Shown here piece after piece: positions 16,964 to 29,100 of a stretch of 64,000 nt of DNA. The stretch lies in the NCBI GenBank assembly GCA_013399015.1, contig VWZX01010411.1:26118-90117 (forward strand), read 5' to 3'. How positions within the stretch are numbered: position 1 is the first letter of the stretch; each line of letters opens with the position of its first letter. Position numbers and translations under genes: made by a program. Under the pieces are notes generated by a model. That model saw nothing but the letters and a program-made list of their open reading frames with translations. It was not told the origin of the DNA and searched no databases. This DNA is from Galbula dea. Lineage: Eukaryota > Chordata > Aves > Piciformes > Galbulidae.

Positions 16964-19419
16964 AATGGTGCTTCCGAGTTCAAGGTTGAGCCAAAATGTT
17001 GTTAGAAATTAAGATTTGGGAAACAGCCTTTGAGGAGTATAAGTGACACAAGCTGAAGGGGCTTGGAAGCATTTGGATTTGGAGGCAGAGCAGGATTGAC
17101 TTGGCCTCTGGGGCTGGTTTCCGTGTGTGGTGTGGCTGTCCAGTGGGCAAGAGGAGAAGAGGAATTGTCCTGCAGTGATCTCCTCCTTTAGCCTCCCCAG
17201 GGGTTCTCCAAAGAGCTCTTTGGCTGCATCGAGGCAGCAAGTCTGGGGTGAGAGTGAGCACCAGAGTGGTTATGTGCTGCTGTTCCCTGCAGCTGAGCTG
17301 TCCAGAGCTGGTCCCCTCCAGCTGGACCAGAGCTTCTCTGGGTTCCAGATCTCTCCTCAAGGAATTAAACCTTTCCTTGTGGTTCTGGTGACAGCAAATC
17401 CTGGCTGATTCCACAGAGCAGACCCTTGCTGCACCCTGCACTGTTGCAGAGGTGAGCAGAAAGCTCAGCACAGTGCTGCTTGCTTTTCCTTTCTGATAAC
17501 AAACTTCCCTGAGCACACCTGTGAATACCAGCTGTTGACCTCCCAAGAAGGGCTGGCCCTTACGTGGGACATGGGTGTTGTGTTTGAGGTTTTAGGGTCC
17601 TGCCAAGGTCTGGCAGTGTGACCTTGGACTGATTCCTTCTGTCCTGTCCTTTCTTTTCAAACATGAAGCTGAGACAGTGACTGTGACCCACTTCACTCAG
17701 GGGATGACTTGCTAAATGAGACATTCCTGAAATTCCTCTGGAATGTTTGCAGGGGGAGGAAGGAGCAGTTGATTTTGATAGCAGGAAGCTCTGGGAGGTG
17801 CAGCTCAGAGTTGAGGCTCTCTTTGGGCAGTTGTGTGGTGCTAACACACCATAAAGCCCCAAATCCTCAGTGGGACCTGCAGAAGCTGAATCATGGGAGG
17901 ATTTTACAGCCCTTCCTGAAGAGCTTGTGTGAAAAATACCTAAAGAATGCAGAGGACTGGTGCAGAAAATGGGCCATAACCCATCAGGAGCTGTGGGAGC
18001 TGGACACACAGAGCCTGGGCTGGATCCTGCTTTTGGCACACAAGGAATTGGTTACTGGGTTAATTGGGTTGTATGGGTTGTGAGATGCCTGCAGCCCTAG
18101 GTGTGGTCTCCACAGGGTGCGGGGAGGTAACACTGTGCCTCAGTTACCTGCCCTTGGAGGGAGAGGGGGCTGCTGGCTGGGAATTCCCTGAGGAGGGAAG
18201 GAAGTTGGTTAGGGATGGTGATCACTCCGACAAAGCAAAGGTGGTTGCGTAAATGCTGGAAGGCAGCAGTTGCTGCCAGGTCTCACAAGGAATAAACAGT
18301 TCTTATGTTCTCAGTCTTGGAGCAGCAAAGCAACAGGAATAACCAGGTCAGGTTGCTCTTGGAGCAGGAAGGCTGAGCAGGGACGGATAGAAACAGCTCT
18401 CCTGGCTGTGACTAAGCCGGTGGGGGCTGAATGGCAGTGACACGGTGATCGATGGCTGGGCTGGGCTCGGGGGTGCTGGAGTAATGAGTGATGGTTTGAT
18501 GGAGATGAGCCGAACAGCACTGACCTTCTCCCGCTGCCGAGGAGCCCCCGGGGTTGGTCCTTCTCCTCTTGGTCGGTTGCTGTGGTTACCATCCCCCGAC
18601 CTTGGTGCATCAGTTGCAGTTCAGAGAGGTTCCCTTTGAAGCTAGAAGGGAAATGATTTGAGTCCGTGGGGTTGGAAGCCTCAGCCCCAGCCGGTGCTGC
18701 GGTGGGGCTGCGGCTGCGGTGTTGCAGCTGATCAGGGCGCAGGCTCGCAGCACCTGCAGGGTCCTAGTGCCTTGGATCCATCCTGCCTCGGAAATGGGAT
18801 GCTGGTGCTGGGCTGGGCTGGGGTGGTGGTAGCAGCATCCTCTCTAGTGGCTGTGGGGCCAGCGTTTGGTGGCACTGTGCTGACAGCTGGGTCTGACAGC
18901 TTGTTTTTAAATAGGGGAGGGGTCCCAAAAATCTTCTCCTGGGCTTGGGTGGCAGCGTGGCCATCGATAGAGAGCTGCTGCCATGTTCCAGGTGCTGTGC
19001 TGGTAACAGAACTGTGCTGTGCCCTGCAGTGTCTGGGATGAGAGCTGTCCCTGTGCCATGGGTGTCCAGGGTGAGACCCATCCCGTTCAGCCCAGTCATG
19101 CTCAGGCAGGACCAGAAGAGCACCAGGCTGACTTTGGGGTCGCCTGGGGCAGGCTGCAGAGCTTGGAATTTGTTTTTAAAAGCCCTAAACTCATCAAACT
19201 TGACTTGACCTGCGTTTATATTGACATAGCAAAGCCAGACCCTGATGTGCTGCTTTTAAGGTTTCTTTTCTGAAGCTAAGTTTACTGGAAGAGCTGAGTG
19301 GTGTGTAAATGGGAAAGCAGCTTTGCTGAAACAGTTCTGTGAAGGGGGGAGGGGGTGTGTGTGTGTATGAACAAATACATATAAATGCAGTAAGATGGAA
19401 TTTTGCTCTTCCTGAACAG

Positions 19420-19530
19420 ATAGTGGGGGGTTGGACTCAATGTTCTTAAAGGAATTGGACCTGATGTTAAGGGTTGGACTTGATGATCTTTAAGGTCTTT
19501 TGCAACCTAAACCATTCTGTGATTCTTTGA
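19420..19530 (+). repeat. CR1 tail fragment, internally duplicated
   Basis: Two partial tail copies in tandem: GGGTTGGACTCAATGTTCTT, then GGGTTGGACTTGATGATCTT, ending CCATTCTGTGATTCTT. Confidence 0.85.
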
Positions 19531-20667
19531 GTTTTCTGAAGGCTTTTAATGCTGCTGCTCAGTTTGCTTAGGCTGAACAAGCTGTTGGTACTGAAGCTGT
19601 TTGCTGTGTGGAGCATTGTTTTATCCCAGATTTCACTGAAAGTCTGCAGGTTCTAACAGGAATATTCCTTGGCATTTTTGCAGTGCAAATGGTGAGTGTT
19701 CCATCAGGAGTCTGGGAGCTGCCAGGTGGTCATGGTGGGTTCTCACAAACCTGTGTCCAGGCAGGGAGGTGATGTGGTGCCAGGGCCTCACCTGTGTCCG
19801 TGGAGATCATCGCATTTCCCACTTTTTTGCAGGTGAATGAAGATTGCCCTAAACTTGAGCCAGAGTGACACTGATGAGTGCAGTATGCCCCAGGCTGGTC
19901 TAGTGCAGTCTTCTGAGTGGACACACATCTCCTGAGAGCCTCTGGCTTTGGGAACGCACTCACCAGCAGCTCCTACGGTATGTGTCATTGCCTAACAGAC
20001 CCCAAAATGGCTGAGCAGGGGCTGTGCTAGTCCCTGCTTCACACTCTGCCTTTGTCCTTGTCCCTGCTCTTGAGCCTTGGCTATTCAGCACCAAGGGTGT
20101 GAGGAAGGACTGCTAGAGCCTTCCCTGCTTGGGATGGACTCTCATGGTGGATGTCTTTTCAGAACAAGAAGTTCTCTTGTCAGTGCTCTAAGAGGTGAGG
20201 TTGGATCTGGAGGCAGGAATGACCCTAGAAATCGAGTGATGGAACTCATCCTGCTCTCTGCTCCTTCAGAGGGTTGTGGTTTGTCACTGGGCACTGTCTA
20301 GTGCCAGACTGTTGCCAGTGCTAGCGAGTCGTAACAGAAGCATGCTCGGGAGGTGATCTGTGGATCAGGAGGTGCCAAGACTGACCTGCAGCACTGCTGG
20401 GATGATGAAATAAGTTTGTATCTGTCTCCAGCCCAGGGGAAGATGAGAGGTGTTAAGAGATTGCAGATCAGAAACATGTTTAAGGTAGGAAAATGGGACT
20501 GGGAACTAATGGTGTCTATTTTGGGTGCAGTGTGGCTCACATCCCTGGGTTGGTGTCTCCTGGACAACCAAGGTGTCTGCAGACAAGGGAAAACAAATAC
20601 AGATAAGTGGTTGTTCAGCATTAGATTAAAAAACTTCCAGCCATAGTTTTCTTTAGGCTTACATTGC

Positions 20668-20732
20668 AGAGAACCTCAGAATTGTTTAGAGTGGGAAAGA
20701 CCTTTTAAGATTCTGGAGTCCAACCATTTCCT
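20668..20732 (-). repeat. CR1 tail fragment
   Basis: CTCAGAATTGTTTAGAGTGG, followed by a diverged AAGACCTTTTAAGATTCTGG. Confidence 0.75.
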
Positions 20733-21336
20733 GTGAGCTGCTGAACTCAGTTTATTAAAGAATGTCAAATCAGTAAGTTTATTTCACAGCCCGTGGGTGA
20801 AGGGGCAGATTGGGGGTGATTTCATGGAGCAAAGGATGCTGGAGTCTCTGGCAGCTGTGGCACCCTCTGGAAAAACCTCATCATCTTGATTATTGTGGTT
20901 GGTTGAATCAGCAGATTATGCAAAACTGAATGTCTGAGTTTGTGAGGAAAATGAGAGCATTCTCCTCTCTACAGAGCAAACTTTGGGCTCAAATGTGCTG
21001 GTTCTGCAGAGGCCGCAGGAGTCAATAGGTGGTTTTGGTGTTTGCACCATTGCTTAGGCCTGTCTCCAAGGGCTTTAGTACCAACAGACTTTACCTGCCC
21101 CAGGGGATGCAGTTCCAGTTAACTAATAAAGCTACTGTGACCTCAGTTTCCCTTCTTTCCATCAAGTTAATGATTTTCATCCGAAGTCCACATGGGAAGG
21201 GAGAGCAGGAGGTGGTGAGTGGAGCTGTGTGGTGCCTGACAAGGTGAGGAGCAGGTGTCTGTGGTGTCCCCTCCTGGGCAGCAAACAGGCAGGAGTTGAA
21301 CATTCAGCTCCATCGACTCACAAACTCGTTTTCAAA

Positions 21337-21462
21337 GGCTTGACAGCCCTATTGGGGAAGAAATTGTTCCTCATGTCCAACCTCAACCTTCCCTGGTGCA
21401 ACTTGAGGCTGTTTCCTCTTCTGCTATGACTTCCTTGGGAGAAGAGACCAACCCCCACCTGA
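21337..21462 (-). repeat. CR1 internal fragment
   Basis: Contains GGAAGAAATTGTTCCTCATG and GCAACTTGAGGCTGTTTCCT, the block upstream of the CR1 tail. Confidence 0.88.
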
Positions 21463-21869
21463 TGACATTGGTTTTTCCCTCCGAGTTGTTTGTCACCTTT
21501 GTTATGGTCACCACAATCAGGTGCTAGAGCAGGATCCATGACAATCCATGATGCAGACACTGTTTTTGGGGCAGCTACATGTGTTGGTGTCCCAGGGCAG
21601 GGAACACCTGCTGGTAGGTGCTGGTGTCTTATGGCTGGGTGTGGTGGTTTGCCAGAGTCCCTCTGTTAGCCACACTTGCCATTTCAGATTGCAATTAAGG
21701 CTGCAGGCAGCTCTGAGAAGAGGAGCTGATGACTTTAATTAGACATCTATTCAGATCAGGCAGGGAAAGAACAATTATTGATCCTAAAATGCCCCATGAT
21801 TAACTGTTTGCTCTCCATGCCTCCATCTGCCTGTGCCATGGTTGTGTGCACACCTCTGCCAGGTGCTGT

Positions 21870-22475
21870 GTGCGGGGTGCTGGGGAGAGAGCCTGCTCTG
21901 GGCTATGTGGAGAAGAGTGTGACCAGCAGGTCCAGGGAGGTTCTTCTCCACCTCTGCTCTGCCCTTGTCGGGCCACATCTGGAGTCCTGAGTCCAGTTCT
22001 GGGCTCCCTAGCTCCAGAGAGACAAGCAGCTACTGGAGAGAGTCCAGCAGAGGTTCCCAAGATGCTGAGGGCACTGGAGCATCTCTGGGAGGAGGAAAGG
22101 CTGAGAGCCCTGGGGCTGCTTAGCCTGGAGCAGAGCAGCCCCAGAGGGCATCTGCTCAATGCTGAGCAAGAGCTAAAGGCTGGGGTCAGGAGGCTGGGGC
22201 CAGACTCTGCTCACTGGTGACCAGGGACAGGCCAAGGGGCACAAACTGGAAGCCAGGAGGTTCCATCTGACCAGGAGGAGAAACTTGTTTGTTGTGAGGG
22301 TGTTGGAGCCCTGTCCCAGGCTGCCCAGAGAGGTTGTGGAGTCTCCTTCTGGGGAGAGATTCCCGAGGCAGCTGGAGAGGTGATCCTGGGCAAGCTGCTG
22401 TGGGTGACCCTGCTGGAGCAGGGGGGTTGTACTAGATGACCTTCCATCCCGTACCATGCAGGGATTCTGGGATCA
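21870..22475 (+). repeat. CR1 LINE fragment, 3' part
   Basis: Codes ATSGVLSPVLGSLAPER and EERLRALGLLSLEQSSPRGH, and ends with the tail GTACTAGATGACCTTCCATC. Confidence 0.92.
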
Positions 22476-22734
22476 TGGCATTATTTGTCCTCAAACTTTG
22501 CTATAGAGGGATGTGGTGCCAGGGGGCACAGGGAGAGCAAGGTGTAGCTGGTGGGGACAACCCTCGGTGCTTGTCAGCGGGGGTTGGGGGCACACCAAGT
22601 GTAGCTGAGGCACTGACCAGGGGCCTCTTGGTCACTTCTAGTGGGATGAGATCAGGGTGGCCCCTGCGCAGCACTCAGCAGGAGAGGCACAGGAGGCTTT
22701 GTCCTTCGTGGTGCCTTTTCTCTTTCCTTTTGTC

Positions 22735-23095
22735 CTTCCTTCTCTCGGGTGGCCGTGCCGGTACCCGTGCCGAGGCTGTTGCCGTTCCTGTTCCTCCTGC
22801 GGCTCCGCCGGGAGCTGGGGAGCGTTAGGACCCAGCAGTGCGGGTGACAAGTCTGGAGCAGCACTAGCGCAGAGCAGGCTCCATCAGCCGGGCTGGATTT
22901 TTGTGTATCCCTCTCGGAGAGAATCCTCGGCCAGAAAAGGGCTTTTGCCAGTCTCTGCGTGACCTTGCGGAGCCCCGGGGATGGTTGGGATGGCAGAAGC
23001 CTGAGCAGCCTCTGCCGAATTCCTACTGGCCATGAGCGAGGAGCGGCAGCAGAGAATAATCAACCTTTAACGTGGAGAGAGAAGCTGGAGGCAGC
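22735..23095 (+). promoter_or_regulatory. DCTN1: Proximal DCTN1 promoter / 5' UTR
   Basis: CpG-enriched sequence directly before the p150 start codon. The core around 22745-22830 (GGCCGTGCCGGTACCCGTGC and on) is the likely initiation region. No TATA box is seen. Confidence 0.55.
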
Positions 23096-23128
23096 ATGGC
23101 CCAGAGCAAGAGACACACGTACAGCAGG
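23096..23128 (+). CDS. DCTN1: DCTN1 coding exon 1 (p150 start)
   Basis: Codes MAQSKRHTYSR, as human MAQSKRHVYSR. Donor AGG/GTGAGT. Confidence 0.95.
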
Positions 23129-26100
23129 GTGAGTGGGGAGGAACTTAGGGACAACTCCTGGGGTGCTGCAGGATAATGTTGGGCTGTGCCTTAGTGCTGC
23201 CAGCTGCAAGGAAAAACAGATCTGGTGTTGTACTGGGAGCTGGATTGTGCTTCCTGGGCTTCCCTGCATCCGGAATTGATCTCCTCCTCACTGGCAGTAT
23301 GTGATGTGCAGTGGGTGGATAAAGAGCCTGGATTCTGTCAGTGTCCTTTTGGTGGGAGTTAGGCTGTGAATTGTCACCGATAATGCAGCTCAGTCAGCTG
23401 AGCCTCTGGTGCTGGCAGAACCTTCCCAGGGCTTCTCAGCACAAAGATTTGGGCTTGTTTTCCTCCCTCTACCTCGGGTTTTCCTCCCTCTCTGCTTATT
23501 TTCCGGGTTGCATGGGGGGGTGCTGAGTGCCTGCCAGCAATTTCCTGGTGTTCTGGTGCTGTAGTTAAGCCTGGGCAGTGGGCAGAGTGGGGTCAGCGAG
23601 CCAGGGCCAGGCCCCAGCCCCGCAGCCAGGCCTTGCTGTGAGGAGCTTTCTTTGTCGTTGTGGTGTTCCTCACCAGCCTCGTGACACCATGTTCCAGACC
23701 CTCACTGCTATGAGGACTGAGTACCCTGTTTTAGGCTACTTGCTTTGTCAGTGCTGGGGTGGGAGGGATGCACTTCAGCAGTGCCATGAGCTCAGACCCC
23801 TTCCCACCACTGTCCCCATCACGCTGGGGATGCATCCAGCCCCAAACGCCCTCTAGAGGACCAAGACCAGGCTCTGCTCTGCTCACCCGGGCAAGGGTGT
23901 TGGGTGAGAGCACTGAGCCCCTCACTGTGGGCTATGAGTGGGGTTTGGTCCCTGGCCTGGGGGATTTGTGCTTTTCTTTGGCTGAGTGGAGCTGCTGCTG
24001 CTCAGAAACAGGTCCAGGGCTGCTGGTGGTACTGTGAGGCTGGGAGGTTGCTTTCCTCACTCTTGTGTGGGGTCAAAGTCTCTTTCTCTGCAGGGATGTG
24101 GATGTAGGTGCTCCCCTGGGCTGGGAGATGTTGACTGTGGAGGCATGAAGCCTTGAGTCTCCTGGGCTGTCTGTTGAATCTTGGTGTTCAGAGTTGAGGG
24201 AGCTGGAGGAAGAAGGTAGAATCCCAAACCAAGTCTTGACAGTTCTGTCCTGGTGACTGTGTTACTAGGTTCAGTTTTGGGTCTCTTACTCCAAGAAGGA
24301 CACTGGGATGCTGGAGTATGTCCAGAGAAGGACAACAAGGGTGTTGAAGAGTCTAGAGCACAAGTGTTGTGAGGAGCAGCTGAGGGAACTGGGCTTGTTT
24401 AGTCTGGAGAAAAGGAGGCTCAGGAGAGACCTTCTCACTCTCTCCAACTCTCTGACAGGTGGTTGGAGCCCAGTGGGGGTTGGCCTCTTCTGCCAAGGAA
24501 GAAGTGATAGGAGAAGAGGAAACAGCCTCAAGTTGCACCAGGGGAGGTTTAGGTTGGAGATGAGGAACAATTTGTTCCTGGAAGGGATTGTCAAGGGCAT
24601 TCCCAGGCTGCCCAGGGCAGTGGTGGAGTCACCATCCCTGGAGAGGTTGAAGAGCTGTGGAGATGTGGTTCTGAGGGACGTGGTTTAGTGGTGACCTGGC
24701 AGTGCTGGTTAATGGTTGGACTCCATGATCTTACAGGTCTCTTCCAACCCAAACAATTCCATGACTCTTCTTTCTCCCAGCAGCCAGATTCACAGTCTTA
24801 CACCAGCTCAATGCAGATATGACTAACTGAACCTCAAACTGTCACTCAAAGCATAGATCAAAAGTTTCAGGCGACCCATGAAGGCATCAGACACCTCTGA
24901 TGTGCTCCTGTGGTGAGATTCACAGCTGCAGGTTCAAATGCTCTTGGCTTCCAACTCAAGACATGATTCCTCACAACTGAAGCTGCTCCTCACAACATTT
25001 GTGCTCAAGACCCTTCACCACCTTTGTTGCCCTTTTTTGGACATGCACCTCAATGTCCTTCTTGCAGTGAGCTGGGGTAGGGTGCTGTTCCCAAAGGCCC
25101 TTTTCCAGATGTTATTAGCAAAGTGTGTATGGAAGAAGAAGTTCTTCTGGAAAGCTGTGTTGTTGATACCATAAATTACAGCCCCTCTTGGGAAGGGAGG
25201 GCACTCAGCTCTGTGGGATGATGCTGTGGGATTAATGGACTGGTCTGGATTTGAAGTGAAACCTTATTAGGTAGATTTACCAAATCAGTGATTTTTATAT
25301 TTGAGTCTGGCAACATCTGCACATACTTCTGCCCCGTGTAGTTGCATTAGGTGTTGTCCTTTAGCAGTAATGATATCAGAGCCATGTGAGAAGGAGCTTA
25401 AGGACTTGTTTTGTTACCTTCTTGTGGTCACACAGACCCATATGTTATTAATTGACTCCTGTGTTAATTATAACATCTAAGGAATGACTTCAGTGACAGA
25501 TACCACCCCAGGACTGACCCACGTTTGTACAGGTTGAGGGGAGCCACAAGGCCAATGTGGAGACTTTGTCTGGACCTCATGCCACAGTGATAAATGACCT
25601 GCCAGGGCATACCAAAAGTCATCAATTGACACAGCTTGGGTCTCTTGCCAGTGGAGGTGACTCTGCTGAGCTCACTGGGGTGGCCACCCTCACTCTGGGG
25701 TGAGCCAGGGTTGGATGGATTGGGATGGATGGACAATACCCAAAGCCCCTTCTCCTGGCTGCCTGTGGGCATGTCCAGGAAGAGCACTGGGGCTTGGTGG
25801 CTCCAAGGGGATTTTGAGTTGATTTTCTATGGAAAAGGTAACCTCCAGGTGCTTTCCCTGTGTTTCTGGGTATGTGGGGGAGGAAGATGAAGCTCCTGTC
25901 GTGTTTGCTGATGGAAGTGCTGGAGCTTTCCTGGAGGAATCTTTCACAGGAAGCTAACCTGAGTTAGCAGATTTTTTCAGGCTACTCAACAGATTTTCAG
26001 CAATTTGCATAATGTTGTGTTTTGCTGTGGGAATGGAAGTTATCTTGGTTAGTGCTTTGACACCACTAGAGAAGAATCCTTAGCTGGGAATCTGTTCCTG

Positions 26101-29100
26101 GTGGAAGGTGACTCATCCCAGAGGGGGTTACCTGTATGTTGGTTTTCCCTCTGCAGAGCAGAGGTTCTGGTGCCAGGACTGGGCTGTGAAGGGCTTGCCA
26201 GGAGCTGGGCTGCCTGGTGGCTTTGCTCACCCTTCCCATCAGGGTTGGTCTTTGCTTCCTGCTGCTGTAGTTGTTGTGTGGTTTGCTGTCATCTCAGGGT
26301 GGTTTGGTGCAGCAGAAGTCTTTTAAACCACTGAAGGGAAGGGAGTCACTGTGCAGACAATCACTGTTGGAGCATACAGAGTCATGGAATCACAGACTGG
26401 TTTGGGTTGAAAGGGACCTTTCTGGGTCATCTAGACCAAACCCTGCAGTGAGCAAGGACACCTGCAATTAGATCAGGTTGCTCAGAGCCCCAAACAACCT
26501 GACCTGCAAAGGTTCCAGGGATGGGACATCTCTCACCTGTCTGGGCAACCCGGGCCAGGATCTCACCACCCTCAGTATAAAACATTTCCTCCTTCTTTCT
26601 GGGCTTAATCTCCTTTTAGTTTCAAACCACCACCCCTTGTCCTGTCACAATAGGCCCTGCTAAAAAACCTGTCCCCAGATATTGAAGGTGAGATGTGGTG
26701 GAACTTCCACCCAGGCTGATAGGGCTGTTTGCTTCTTACTTTGCTGCTCATTCTTTGAGGGTTGCCTCTGGAGGTGGTTCCAAAGATGTGCTGCTGGCTG
26801 TGTTATACGTCTGTTTCAGAGCTGTTGGAACAGGCCCTGAAGAGCTGGTGTGGTTTAAAAATATCAGGAAATTGTTTTTTCCATGTGATGCCCTAGTTTT
26901 TCTTCCCTGGGGAATTCCTGTGACTGCTGGGAAGGAGGAAGGTGGTGCTGGGGGGCTGGTGGTATGCTCCACTGCTCCAAATCCACTGGGAATTGCCCAA
27001 AACTGGCCAGTCTGACTTAGGAGACTTCTCAACTGCAGCTCTGATGGCTGCCTCTTGCTTGGCAGGTGTCTGTCTGTGGTCACATTGAAAGTCAGTTGAG
27101 AGATGGTGTTGGTAAAAACCAGCCTGGCAGGTTGGTCATCTGTGATGGAGAACAGGAGAGAACATCAGAGCTGTAGAATTGTTTAGTCTGGAAAAGACCT
27201 CTAACATCATGGAGTCCAACCATCAACCCAACACCCTCATTAAACCATGTCTCCAAGTGCCACATCTACATGGCTTTTCAACCCCTTCAGGGATGGTGAC
27301 TCTAGCACTGCCCAGGGCAGCCTGGCTGACTGTGCTGCCAGCTGCCAGCATGCAGGGTGAGGGTTTTCCCGTGGCTTATAAAAACCCCTTATGAATTGGG
27401 TTGTTAAACAGTGAAGAAGAGGACCACCAAAACCACCACTCATGATCTATTTGTCTGTTAATAAACACCAAAGGGAAGTGTTTCATGGTGGTTTTGCCAT
27501 TGTTAGTGATTCCTGTTGGCAGCCGTAAGGGAAGGGATCACCTCTTGCTGATTCCCAAACTGAAAGGGGGATGCCTGGAGACCAGCCCCTCGGGCTGCAG
27601 GTGGTCCTACAGAGGCTGGAGCTAGAGGTACTGGAGGGGGTTGATCCCTCAAGGTCCAAACCACAGGTCTGTCTGTCCCTGCTGGGTTTAAGTTGCTGTC
27701 TCCTCTCTGCCCACAGGCATCCAGCACCGGCCCCAGGATGAGCGTGGAAGGCAGCAGCAAGCCCCTCAAGGTGGGCTCCAGGGTGGAAGTCATCGGGAAG
27801 GGACACCGAGGCACCGTGGCTTACGTCGGGGCCACCCTCTTTGCCACCGGGAAGTGGGTGGGTGTCATCCTGGACGAAGCCAAGGGCAAGAACGATGGAA
27901 CCGTGCAGGGCAAGAAGTACTTTGCCTGTGAGGAGAACCACGGCATCTTTGTGCGGCAGTCACAGGTACTGTCCCCTCTGCCCCACCACGGCCTCTGCTT
28001 TCCAGCCTGATCTCATGTGCTCAGGGCTTGGTTGGTTAGAGAGAGGGAAACAGCCCTTTGCAGCCAGCCTGGGGGAGACGCGAGGGGTTCCTCTTGCTCC
28101 CAGGGTGAGGGGTGTTCCTGGGACTCCCCATCTTTCACCTGTGAGGAGCAGGGCAGCTCCAAGTGGTTAGGCAGTGGAACAGGTTGCCCAGAGAGGCTGT
28201 GGAAGCCTCATCCCTGGAAGCTTTTAAGACAAGGCTTGATGGGGCCCTGGGTAACCTGATCTAGTGGATGGTGTCCCTGCCAGGCAGGGGGGTTGGAACC
28301 AGATGATCTTTGAGGTCCCTTCCAACTCTGACAATTCTATGATCCTAAGTGCAGACAGAAGCTTTGGCTGGAGGCTGCTAGAGCTGGGGCTTATCCCCCA
28401 GTCCCAAGACCAGGCTGGGGCTTGTCCCTCTCTGACTGGTAGCTTCTCTGCACCTTGCACTGAGTGTCTGGGTTAGCTCAGTCCATGGGGTCATCTTGAA
28501 ATATCTTCAGATTAACAGGGTGAAAAGAGTGAATTCCAGAGAGCATGGAATGGCTTTATTTGGCTTCCAAAAGGAAGAGTAAAGTCTTCCTACTGTCTGC
28601 TCGCTTGGAGAGTCACTGGCTGCATTGTCTGCAGCAGATGGACTTTGGGAGCAATATCTGGGTGTTTACTTGGAGGTAAACTCAGGGAACTTTAATTAAA
28701 TGATGTTTACCTTCAAGATTACAAAATGCTTCACTTAGCAAAAGCTTAACACTAAACCTATTCAGATGCCATGAGTAGGAGCTAGAAGCTTGTTTCTGTA
28801 CACACAAGTCTCTTCCATTTTAATTTCCTCTGTGATAAGGAACAGCATGAGCATGGCATGAGGATGCTGCTCCTGAGTCCCACAGGTCACTGTGCTCCAA
28901 GCACGATGTCATGGTGGGGGACATTCAGATCCTGTCCTCCATCTTTGGCACAAAACAACTGGTTTAAGATCCACCCAGCAGCATCTTGGCAGCAGACAAT
29001 CATAGAATCATTTAGGTTGGAAGAGATCTTTGAGATGATCAAGTCCAGCCATTAACCAGCACTGCCAGGTCACCACTAAGCCGTGTCCCTCAGCACCACA

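Larger units (their letters stand above)
15851..22734. other. Gene-free stretch apart from CR1 fragments
   Basis: I find no exon with recognisable homology. CR1 pieces (listed separately) and a short (GT)n near 19355 are the only structure. It may be an intron if DCTN1 uses a distal first exon at 15.4 kb. Confidence 0.55.
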
